Shown: in pieces, positions 6,406 to 11,736 of the stretch | How positions within the stretch are numbered: position 1 is the first letter of the stretch | Layout: every line of letters begins with the position of its first letter | Assembly: GCA_026129385.1 (NCBI GenBank) | Contig: JAHCIE010000074.1 | Span: forward strand, 1-11,736 | Reading direction: 5' to 3' | DNA length: 11,736 bases | From: Anaerolineae bacterium | Lineage (GTDB): Bacteria; Chloroflexota; Anaerolineae; Epilineales; JAHCIE01 | Position numbers and translations under genes: made by a program | Notes under the pieces: model-generated | The model's database searches: none | What the model saw: only the letters and a program-made list of their open reading frames with translations | What the model was told of the DNA's origin: nothing

Positions 6406-7947
6406 TCACCTCACGCGGCCATCCAGGGCGGCCGACACGGGGCTGTTGGCCTTGATCTCCGCGATAACCACGTCGTTGATGACGAGGGGTGTGACGATCT
6501 TGTTGGTCCCCACGCCGAACAGCCGCTTGTAGTCGGGGTGGATGTTGGCGGCGAAGTCGGTCGTGCCGACCTTGTAGACCTTCGCGTCGTCCAGCGGCTC
6601 ATAGCCCTGCGACGGGTCGCTGGGGTCGCGCAGGATCTGGATGTCCTCAGCCTGGCCGTTGCGTAGCCGCAGGCGGACGCCCGACTGCTGGAGGAAGCTG
6701 TCGGTAGTCGTCTTGGTCGCCATGAAGTTGAGGATGTCGCGAATCTGCGCGCCCGTCATGTCATAGGTGACGACGAGGTTGCGGAAGGGTAGCGCGGCCT
6801 GGTAGCTCTCCACGGTGATGTCACCCGGCGGGATGCCGGCGCGGAAGCTACTGGAAGTAGAGGCGATGAAGTTGACGCCTGCCTTCTGCCGCAGCAAGTC
6901 CATGACGAAGTTGCCGATGACGGCCTCGCCGGTGTTGAGGTTGGTGTCCGACAACTCGACGGCAGCGGAGCCGAGCTTGACGAACTTGGGCGCAAAGAAG
7001 GGGTCGGCCTCCAGGTCGGCCTGGCGGGCGGCGACGCCCTCGGCCACGTCCGGCGCCTCGGGTACGTTCTTGTCCATGGGGACGAGGCCACCCGACACGT
7101 TGGCCAGCTTGCCGTTGGCGAAGGCCAGCTGAACCCGGCTGACGTACGTGCCGAACTGGTAGGGCGAGATGAACCAGGTATTGGTGCCCGGTAGTTTCTT
7201 GAGGTCTTCCTTGCGATGGCTGTGGGTGCCCAGGATGAGGTCGATGCCCGGCACGGCCTGCGCCAGCGCCAGGTCCTCCTCGTAGGAACGGTGGCCGATG
7301 CTTACCACCGCGTCAACCTTCTCCTCCTCGCGCAGACGGCGCACGATCTCCCGTGTCGTCTCGGTCACATCGGCGAACTTGGTATTAGCTGGCAGGTTGG
7401 CGGGGCGGATCAGGGTCTGATAGTCCTTGCTGCCGACGGCGAACACGCCCAGGCGCACCCCATCGCGCTCGACAATCATGTATGGCTTACCGTCCGCCTG
7501 GAAGACGGGGTCGCCGGTGTCGGTCTTGACGAGGTTGGCGTTGAGGATGGGGTAGGCAAGCTTGGCCAGGCACTGCTGGAAGATGGGCTGGCCGTAGTCG
7601 AACTCGTGGTTGCCCAGGGCCATCGCCTCCGCCAGGCCATTGAACCAGTCCCACTCGCTGCACATGTACTTGTCGGACCATGAGGGGCTGCCCGCGTTCA
7701 TCATATCGCCACCGTTGAAGACGAGGGCGTTGGGATCGGAGAGCTTCTTGCTGCGCAGGTAGCCGATGACGCGGGCGATGCCGCCCTGGTCGGGTTTGCC
7801 CTCGCTGTACGCGGGCAGGGCGTGGCTGTGGTAGTCCGAGAAGTGGTACAGGGTGAGAGTCGTCGTGTTACCCTGGGCGAAGGCCATGCTCACGGCCAAT
7901 GCGAGCAGGACCAGAACCAGGCACACAATCAAGGCGAGCCGTTTCAC
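6406..7947 (-). CDS. Secreted 5'-nucleotidase/UshA-family metallophosphoesterase
   Basis: The 513-residue product has a signal peptide (KRL, a long hydrophobic core, probable cleavage after AFA at residue 24). The N-terminal calcineurin-like domain carries the dimetal ligands: HFSDYH (Asp38, His40), NGGD (Asp81), GNHEFD (Asn113, His114), a conserved His219 and GTHSH (His242, His244). The C-terminal 5'-nucleotidase domain starts near 328 with ELSDTNLNTGEAVIGNFVMD and has GDIT and ALPFRN. I chose GTG 7947-7945: AGGAGG lies five bases upstream and the signal peptide then begins at once. The open frame extends 25 codons further. It probably releases phosphate from extracellular nucleotides or sugar nucleotides. 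The substrate loop, normally NGGGIR, reads TSSSFR (364-369), so specificity may differ. Confidence 0.88.
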   Translation of the reverse strand: MKRLALIVCLVLVLLALAVSMAFAQGNTTTLTLYHFSDYHSHALPAYSEGKPDQGGIARVIGYLRSKKLSDPNALVFNGGDMMNAGSPSWSDKYMCSEWDWFNGLAEAMALGNHEFDYGQPIFQQCLAKLAYPILNANLVKTDTGDPVFQADGKPYMIVERDGVRLGVFAVGSKDYQTLIRPANLPANTKFADVTETTREIVRRLREEEKVDAVVSIGHRSYEEDLALAQAVPGIDLILGTHSHRKEDLKKLPGTNTWFISPYQFGTYVSRVQLAFANGKLANVSGGLVPMDKNVPEAPDVAEGVAARQADLEADPFFAPKFVKLGSAAVELSDTNLNTGEAVIGNFVMDLLRQKAGVNFIASTSSSFRAGIPPGDITVESYQAALPFRNLVVTYDMTGAQIRDILNFMATKTTTDSFLQQSGVRLRLRNGQAEDIQILRDPSDPSQGYEPLDDAKVYKVGTTDFAANIHPDYKRLFGVGTNKIVTPLVINDVVIAEIKANSPVSAALDGRVR

Positions 7948-8020
7948 GCGAGCCTCCTGTGCTGAGTGGGAAAAGGGCCGTTCAACCGCCGCTATCAGGG
8001 ACGCGAGACCGCCCCTGGTC

Positions 8021-8029
8021 ATTATACCA
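8021..8029 (-). promoter_or_regulatory. Extended -10 promoter for the phosphoesterase-galM operon
   Basis: Minus-strand TGGTATAAT (8029-8021) is a perfect -10 with the extended TGn. No good -35 lies at the usual distance, as is common for extended -10 promoters. Transcription would start near 8014, about 65 bases before the GTG at 7947. Confidence 0.6.
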
Positions 8030-8050
8030 GAATTGGCGAGCGAGGAGCGC

Positions 8051-8080
8051 CTGAGAGAGGCAGACTGGATGTGGTATAAT
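8051..8080 (+). promoter_or_regulatory. Extended -10 promoter for the acetyltransferase operon
   Basis: TGGTATAAT at 8072-8080 contains a perfect TATAAT with TGn. CTGAGA at 8051-8056 is a 4/6 match for the -35 at 18 bases. Start would be near 8087. The element is the exact inverted copy of the minus-strand promoter at 8021-8029, about 50 bases away. Confidence 0.65.
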
Positions 8081-8101
8081 CTCAGCTCGAGACAGCGGAA
8101 T

Positions 8102-8170
8102 GCGGCTCTCAGCCGCGTTGACGCCTCGGCGGACTGTGCTATACGTGGCCGCCGCCGGACGGGTGGCGGC
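8102..8170 (+). promoter_or_regulatory. Structured leader of the acetyltransferase gene, with a second possible promoter
   Basis: Two perfect hairpins lie in the leader: GCGGCT/AGCCGC at 8102-8116 (loop CTC) and GCCGCC/GGCGGC at 8151-8170 (8-base loop). The second ends just upstream of the GAAGAGG site. Between them TTGACG (8118-8123) and TATACG (8140-8145), 16 bases apart, could be an alternative promoter. In GC-rich DNA short hairpins arise often, so a regulatory role is uncertain. Confidence 0.3.
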
Positions 8171-8183
8171 GAAGAGGCATGCT

Positions 8184-8957
8184 ATGAACCGCGACGCCTA
8201 CCTCGATCGCATCGGCTACGCAGGATCGCTCGCGCCAACGGCCGCGACACTGGCCGCGCTGCACGTCGCCCATCTGCGTGCCGTCCCCTTCGAGAACCTG
8301 GACATCGGCCTGGGCCGACCCATTCAGCTGGACCTGCCAACCCTGTACGCCAAGATCGTGACGCGGCGGCGCGGCGGCTTCTGCTACGAGCTGAACGGCC
8401 TGTTCGCCTGGCTACTCGAAGACCTGGGCTACGCCGTAGATCGCCTGGCGGCCGGCGTTGCGCGCCGCGACGGCGGCTTCGGCCCCCCCTTCGACCACCT
8501 GACACTGCGGGTCCACTGTACCGCCGATGGGGTGGACGGCGCGGCGATCCCCTGGCTGGCCGACGTGGGCTTTGGCGACTCGTTCCTCACCCCCCTGCAT
8601 CTGGACACGACCGGCGAGCAGCCCGACGGCAGGCGCGCCTATCGCCTCGACCGCGACGGTGACGCCCGCGTCCTGTGGCAGCGCGACTTTGACGGCGCGT
8701 GGACCCCGCAACACCGCTTCGACCTGACGGCGCACCAGATGGCCGAGTACGAGCCAACGTGCCTGTACCACCAAACGTCGCCCCAGTCGTCTTTCACCCA
8801 GCGGCGGGTGTGCACCCTGGCGACGGCCGACGGCCGCGTGACGCTGGCCGAGGGCCGTCTCATCACGACACGCGGCGACTCGCGCGAGGAACACCCCGTC
8901 GCTGAGGAGGAGCGGGCGGCCGTGTTGCGGGACGTCTTCGGCGTCCGCCTGGGTTGA
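8184..8957 (+). CDS. nat: Arylamine N-acetyltransferase
   Basis: The 257-residue cytosolic enzyme transfers acyl groups from CoA to arylamines, arylhydrazines and related amines by a ping-pong mechanism. The Cys-His-Asp triad is visible: RRGGFCYELN (Cys67), FDHLTLRV (His105) and WLADVGFGDS (Asp127). The N-terminal VPFENLDI motif is also typical. The open frame reaches back to 8100, but I chose ATG 8184. The family normally starts at this MxxxxYLxRI helix, GAAGAGG lies upstream, and the longer version would overlap the promoter region. Length fits the family. The stop is 23 bases before the PaiB-like gene, so the two are probably co-transcribed. The symbol is used as the family name; substrate is not known. 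Confidence 0.93.
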   Translation: MNRDAYLDRIGYAGSLAPTAATLAALHVAHLRAVPFENLDIGLGRPIQLDLPTLYAKIVTRRRGGFCYELNGLFAWLLEDLGYAVDRLAAGVARRDGGFGPPFDHLTLRVHCTADGVDGAAIPWLADVGFGDSFLTPLHLDTTGEQPDGRRAYRLDRDGDARVLWQRDFDGAWTPQHRFDLTAHQMAEYEPTCLYHQTSPQSSFTQRRVCTLATADGRVTLAEGRLITTRGDSREEHPVAEEERAAVLRDVFGVRLG

Positions 8958-8980
8958 TGTTTCAACAGGAGTCTGAAAGC

Positions 8981-10246
8981 ATGTACGTCCCCCCTGCCTT
9001 CCGCGAAGATGACGTCGATATCCTGGTCGCCTTCATGCGCGCCCATAGCTTCATCAGCCTGGTATCGGTCCTGGACGGCGCGCCGGTGGCGTCCCACATT
9101 CCCATTGTGGTGGACGCTGCCGAGGGGCAAGTGTCGCTGAGCGGCCACCTGGCGAAGGCCAACCCCCAGTGGCGCGCCTTCGACGGCCGCGCGTCCCTCG
9201 CCATCTTCAGCGGCCCCCACGCCTACATCTCACCCTCCCTGTACGAGAAGCGCGAGAGCGTGCCGACGTGGAACTACATCGCCGCCCACGCCACCGGCGT
9301 GCCGCGCATCGTCACCCGCGCCGACGACCCGGCGGCGATAGAAGCGATGCTGGCGGCCATGATTCAGCAGTACGAGGCGGCGTACCAGATCCAGTGGGAC
9401 AGCCTGCCCGCCACGTTCCGCGACAGCATGCTGAAGGGCATCGTCGCCTTCACGATGCCCGTAACCCGGCTCGAGGGGAAGTACAAGCTCAGCCAGAACC
9501 GCAGCCCGGCCGACCAGCGCAACGTCGCCACCGCGCTCCTGGCGAGCGACGACCCGACGGTGGCGGGCGTGGGGGCGGCGATGCGGCGAATCGACGAAGG
9601 ACGAAGCCCTCATCCCCTTTCTGTTGCGCCTTCGTCGAGGAGACTTGTCAGTGGCCTAAGCCGCGGCGGGTGTCGTAGCCCTGGAAAGGGAATAGCGTTG
9701 GACAGCACCGTGATCGAAACCGATCGTCTCGTCCTCATCCCCATGACGACGGCCTTCTTCGAGGCGTGCCTGGCGGGCGACCTGGACACCGCTTCACAAG
9801 TCATCGGCCTGCGCGTGCCGGAGGACTGGCTGTTGGAGGGGGCGGTGATGCGCGTGTTCCTGGAACGCCTGCGGCGCGACCCGGCCGCCCAACCCTGGCT
9901 CATGCGCGGCATCGGCCTGCGCGCCACGGGCGAGATGATCGGGACGCTCGGCTTCCACCTGCCGCCCGACGCCGAGTACCTGCGTGGCGTCGCCCCCGGC
10001 GGCGTCGAGATGGGCTACACCGTCTTCCCCGCCTGGCGTCGCCAGGGCTACGCCCGCGAGGCGTGCGCCGGTCTCATGGGCTGGGCGACGCGCGAGCAGG
10101 GCATCACCCGCTTCGTCGTCAGCATCAGCCCGGAGAACGAGCCGTCGCTGCGCCTCGCCGCCCATTTCGGCTTCCGCAAGGTCGGCTACCACATCGACGA
10201 CGAGGACGGCCTGGAGGACATCTTCGTGCGCGAGGCGGAGGCGTAG
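8981..10246 (+). CDS. PaiB-like FMN-binding protein joined in frame to a GNAT acetyltransferase
   Basis: The open frame encodes 421 residues. Residues 1-203 are a complete PaiB-family protein: MYVPPAF start, HIPIVVD, GHLAKANPQW, FSGPHAYISPSLY, VPTWNYIAAHATG and KYKLSQNRS. Residues about 243-420 are a RimJ/RimL-type GNAT domain: IETDRLVLIP, then the acetyl-CoA loop RRQGYAREA (353-361) and ENEPSLRLAAHFGFRKVG. In Bacillus, paiA (a polyamine acetyltransferase) and paiB are separate adjacent genes; PaiB acts in repression of sporulation and protease genes. Here no stop separates the parts. ATG 8981 has AGGAG nine bases upstream; a TTG nine codons earlier is unlikely. The linker (204-239) has no family similarity I recognise and its DNA looks intergenic. 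TTG 9698, with GGAAAGGGAA just upstream, could start the GNAT part alone. Domain identities are firm; a single fused product is not. Confidence 0.85.
   Translation: MYVPPAFREDDVDILVAFMRAHSFISLVSVLDGAPVASHIPIVVDAAEGQVSLSGHLAKANPQWRAFDGRASLAIFSGPHAYISPSLYEKRESVPTWNYIAAHATGVPRIVTRADDPAAIEAMLAAMIQQYEAAYQIQWDSLPATFRDSMLKGIVAFTMPVTRLEGKYKLSQNRSPADQRNVATALLASDDPTVAGVGAAMRRIDEGRSPHPLSVAPSSRRLVSGLSRGGCRSPGKGIALDSTVIETDRLVLIPMTTAFFEACLAGDLDTASQVIGLRVPEDWLLEGAVMRVFLERLRRDPAAQPWLMRGIGLRATGEMIGTLGFHLPPDAEYLRGVAPGGVEMGYTVFPAWRRQGYAREACAGLMGWATREQGITRFVVSISPENEPSLRLAAHFGFRKVGYHIDDEDGLEDIFVREAEA
9591..9638 (+). repeat. Hairpin with heptamer units inside the PaiB-GNAT linker (site D)
   Basis: TCGACGAAGG (9591-9600) pairs perfectly with CCTTCGTCGA (9629-9638), a 10-bp stem with a 28-base loop. 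The left side contains two 7-base units, CGACGAA and GGACGAA, of the family seen between genes at sites A-C. Such a structure is typical of the intergenic stretches here and unusual inside a coding region. Confidence 0.5.
9603..9624. repeat. Degenerate 22-base repeat, copy 1
   Basis: The block GAAGCCCTCATCCCCTTTC followed by TGTT matches 10572-10594 at 19 positions with one gap. It lies in the loop of the linker hairpin. Confidence 0.4.
9683..9700 (+). promoter_or_regulatory. Possible internal ribosome binding site and TTG start for the GNAT domain
   Basis: GGAAAGGGAA (9683-9692) lies five bases before TTG 9698-9700, in frame with the GNAT domain, which begins three to four codons later (VIETDRL). 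A GTG at 9710 is a second option. If used, a separate GNAT protein of about 182 residues would be made. Confidence 0.4.
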
Positions 10247-10258
10247 CGGGGGCGCGGC

Positions 10259-10287
10259 TTGTCATGAGGGCGAGACGGGGCTAACAT
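10259..10287 (+). promoter_or_regulatory. Candidate promoter of the small antitoxin-like gene
   Basis: TTGTCA (10259-10264, 5/6) and TAACAT (10282-10287, 4/6) are separated by 17 bases. The start would lie about 40 bases before ATG 10334, which has a strong AGGAGGAGG site six bases upstream. Confidence 0.45.
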
Positions 10288-10333
10288 TGCATAAGTAGCC
10301 GGTAGTTGTGAAACGAATAGGAGGAGGCGTCAG

Positions 10334-10561
10334 ATGACCTACGAACAAGTATTGGCGGAGGCCAAAGCCTTGTCCGTCGAGGAGCGGCGTCAGTTAATGA
10401 GAGAGATCGCTACATCGCTGCGTGACGAGGGCGAAAACCCCGTGCCGCGCGGCGTGCCCGCCAGCCGCCTCCACGGCATCCTCAAGTTCGATGGACCGCC
10501 CCCAACAGACGAAGAGATCAAGGAAGACTACATCAACTACCTGATCGAGAAGTACGCGTGA
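10334..10561 (+). CDS. Small antitoxin-like protein without adjacent toxin
   Basis: The 75-residue protein has an N-terminal amphipathic helical part (YEQVLAEAKALSVEERRQLMREIATSL). The C-terminal tail has RGVPASRLHGILK, then GPPPTDEEIKEDYINYLIEKYA. This layout resembles a family of short antitoxins that usually precede PIN-domain (VapC-type) toxins in Chloroflexota and cyanobacteria, with the tail binding the toxin. The assignment is from recall of the pattern, not a search. The ribosome site AGGAGGAGG is among the strongest in the window. A GTG overlapping the stop (10558) opens only 33 codons and the peptide does not resemble a PIN domain. The partner therefore appears lost or lies elsewhere. 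Confidence 0.55.
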   Translation: MTYEQVLAEAKALSVEERRQLMREIATSLRDEGENPVPRGVPASRLHGILKFDGPPPTDEEIKEDYINYLIEKYA

Positions 10562-10571
10562 GCAAGACGCT

Positions 10572-10594
10572 GAAACCCTCATTCTCTTTCCTGT
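10572..10594. repeat. Degenerate 22-base repeat, copy 2
   Basis: The block GAAACCCTCATTCTCTTTCC followed by TGT starts 11 bases after the antitoxin-like stop and matches the copy at 9603-9624. Here it is clearly non-coding. Confidence 0.4.
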
Positions 10595-10622
10595 CAATGT
10601 CATGGACCCGCACGTGGGCGAG

Positions 10623-10661
10623 GGCTAGTTCGTCCACTAGGGGATGGACCGAGAGCTAGCC
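10623..10661. terminator. Interrupted hairpin between the antitoxin-like gene and the adaptor genes
   Basis: GGCTAG (10623-10628) pairs with CTAGCC (10656-10661) and, inside an asymmetric internal loop, GTCCA (10632-10636) pairs with TGGAC (10645-10649). There is no T run. It may end the upstream transcript. Otherwise 10595-10708 shows no gene I can support. Confidence 0.3.
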
Positions 10662-10708
10662 AATGGATATGTGTGAATCATGCCGCGTTACTGCTGGGAG
10701 AAACTGCA

Positions 10709-11128
10709 GTGGCTAAGTGGGACGGCGCGGAGTTGCGACCGCTAATGGTTGAATACCTCAGTCTCCAGGACGCACTCGACGCAACCTTTGATCTACGTAT
10801 GCCAGGCGGTGAAGGATTGGAGTTTCGGGGCTTGATCCGCCAACTTCTTCGTTGGTGCGAGACGGAGCAAAAAGAGGATTTGCTCATCGCTTGGCTTGAG
10901 CGACATCGTCCCAACGTATACCGTCTTTGTGTTGAAAAATCGGTCTTTGAAAACCAGCCTCCTAGCCGTGACAGTCGAGATTTAGCAGCAGAGGTCGATT
11001 CGTTCAACCGCCAGACGATGAGCATTCCAGAGCTGCCGCGCGCGATACGCGCAGTCATAGAAGTCAACCAGGCGCTGATCGAGGTGCTGCGGGCCATATC
11101 GGTTGATCAGGAGAGTTTACATGAATGA
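10709..11128 (+). CDS. Small protein with an effector-associated (EAD1-like) adaptor domain
   Basis: The 139-residue product starts with a compact helical domain (about 4-72): DGAELRPL, QDALDATF, GLIRQLLRWCE, LLIAWLERHRPN. This order matches the EAD1-type effector-associated domains of the Death-like superfamily, which bring effectors and NTPase sensors together in conflict systems; usual features are an N-terminal 'g.eL..L' and a terminal 'RPnn..L'. A polar linker (78-105) leads to a last helix (PRAIRAVIEVNQALIEVLRAI), with no enzyme domain. I chose GTG 10709 because GGGAG lies eight bases upstream and the domain then starts near the N-terminus. GTG 10673 in the same frame lacks a clear site. 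Its last eight bases (ATGAATGA) overlap the next gene. GC content is visibly lower than in the genes to its left. Domain call is by eye. Confidence 0.55.
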   Translation: MAKWDGAELRPLMVEYLSLQDALDATFDLRMPGGEGLEFRGLIRQLLRWCETEQKEDLLIAWLERHRPNVYRLCVEKSVFENQPPSRDSRDLAAEVDSFNRQTMSIPELPRAIRAVIEVNQALIEVLRAISVDQESLHE

Positions 11129-11736
11129 AGCAAGTACACTGAAACAAGAACTGAAAACCGTCATGGACAAGCACTTTACGCAGGAGGAGATCCGCGATCT
11201 CTGTTTTGACCTAGACGTGGATTACGACAATTTGGCAGGCGAGACAAAGGCTGGCAAGATTCGTGAGTTGATATTGTATATGGCTCGTGACGGCAGGCTG
11301 GAGGATCTGATCAAAAGGGTGCGGAGGATGCGGCCCAATGCTGAGTTGCCAGGCGTCTGGTCAGAAGACGATGGGTGGGATCAGATTGGCTGGCTGGACG
11401 TGTTGGCTGACGAGGCTGTGCTTCTCGACTTTATGGCGAAGGGAGAGCAGGCTGTCGCGCAGGCCTTCGTCCCTATGCGGGAACTCGTAGACGTGTACTC
11501 CTCCTTGACGCCTAAGCTCAACGAGTTTGGGGCGCGAATGACATCTATCACCGAGCGTGCGCAGGCGTCATCTAGCGATCCCCGCAAGGCCCAAGTGCTC
11601 TTGCGGGAGATTAGGAAGAATACTGAAGAACTCTCAGCAGCCATGCGTCAGACCGCTTCCAGCGCCAACGCCAAGTTAGCCAGGGTTCAGAGGAATTGGC
11701 AGCGAGTATTGGATCTCTTCAGTAACGTAATCAACC
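11121..11736 (+). CDS. Effector-associated adaptor domain protein with helical coiled region (runs off window)
   Basis: The frame is open from ATG 11121 to the window end, giving 205 residues without a stop; AGGAG lies seven bases upstream. Residues 6-73 form a domain of a type frequent at the N-terminus of Chloroflexota and cyanobacterial conflict proteins: LKTVMDKHFTQEEIRDLCFDLDVDYDNL, then GETKAGKIRELILYMARDGRLEDLI and RRMRPN. It is the effector-associated/Death-like helical type; I do not assign a subtype number. Residues 95-205 are almost wholly helical with heptad-like spacing (LNEFGARMTSITERA, LLREIRKNTEELSAAMRQ, NAKLARVQRNWQRVLDLF), suggesting a coiled coil or membrane-proximal helical region. 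No catalytic motif is visible so far. The effector or a transmembrane segment may follow beyond the window. Confidence 0.7.
   Translation, partial: MNEASTLKQELKTVMDKHFTQEEIRDLCFDLDVDYDNLAGETKAGKIRELILYMARDGRLEDLIKRVRRMRPNAELPGVWSEDDGWDQIGWLDVLADEAVLLDFMAKGEQAVAQAFVPMRELVDVYSSLTPKLNEFGARMTSITERAQASSSDPRKAQVLLREIRKNTEELSAAMRQTASSANAKLARVQRNWQRVLDLFSNVIN

Noticed and set aside
5374..6666. 430-codon plus-strand open frame opposite galM and the nucleotidase
   Set aside because: It is antisense to two well-supported genes, has no recognisable domain, and is a normal by-product of high GC in the third codon position.
8100..8183. 28-codon upstream extension of the arylamine N-acetyltransferase
   Set aside because: It begins in a region with promoter-like elements, has no ribosome site, and the family normally begins at the later ATG.
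7853..8662. 269-codon plus-strand frame across the divergent promoter region
   Set aside because: It overlaps both promoters, the signal peptide region of the nucleotidase on the other strand and the start of the NAT gene in another frame, and its product is Arg-rich without motifs.
10558..10659. Toxin gene overlapping the antitoxin-like stop codon
   Set aside because: The frame from GTG 10558 ends after 33 codons and shows no PIN, RelE or MazF motif.

Overview
The window is GC-rich, densely coding bacterial chromosome, most likely from a filamentous or environmental Chloroflexota (Anaerolineae/Caldilineae type). That is an inference. It rests on the high GC of most of the window, GTG/TTG starts with strong Shine-Dalgarno sites, a Pro/Thr-rich linker in a secreted lipoprotein, toxin-antitoxin genes, and two effector-associated (Death-like) domain proteins at the right edge. 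No rRNA, tRNA, CRISPR array or transposase was seen.

Left part (1-3112). The tail of an ABC-transporter ATPase overlaps an ABC-2 type permease on the plus strand. These converge with a minus-strand lipoprotein carrying a six-bladed NHL-like propeller. A MazF/PemK-type toxin and its overlapping ribbon-helix-helix antitoxin follow, also on the minus strand.

Centre (3192-7947), all minus strand. A 5'-nucleotidase-family secreted phosphoesterase and galM (aldose 1-epimerase) form one likely operon. A 14-bp hairpin separates it from gyrB, which has its own recognisable promoter and a GTG start.

Right part (8021-10561), plus strand. A divergent promoter region carries two head-to-head TGGTATAAT elements. 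It drives an arylamine N-acetyltransferase followed after 23 bases by an in-frame PaiB-GNAT composite gene. Both products belong to families linked to acyl-CoA-dependent acetylation or its control. Next comes a small antitoxin-like gene with no visible toxin.

Right edge (about 10660-11736). GC content drops, and two tightly overlapping genes appear. Each starts with a domain resembling the small helical effector-associated adaptors of NTP-dependent bacterial conflict systems. The second gene runs off the window, so the effector and NTPase, if present, lie beyond position 11736. This is the best candidate for an undescribed system here.

A cross-cutting signal is a degenerate 7-base tandem repeat, consensus about [CG]GAC[CGA]A[ACG]. 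It occurs at three gene boundaries and again inside the PaiB-GNAT linker, where it suggests that the linker is former intergenic DNA.
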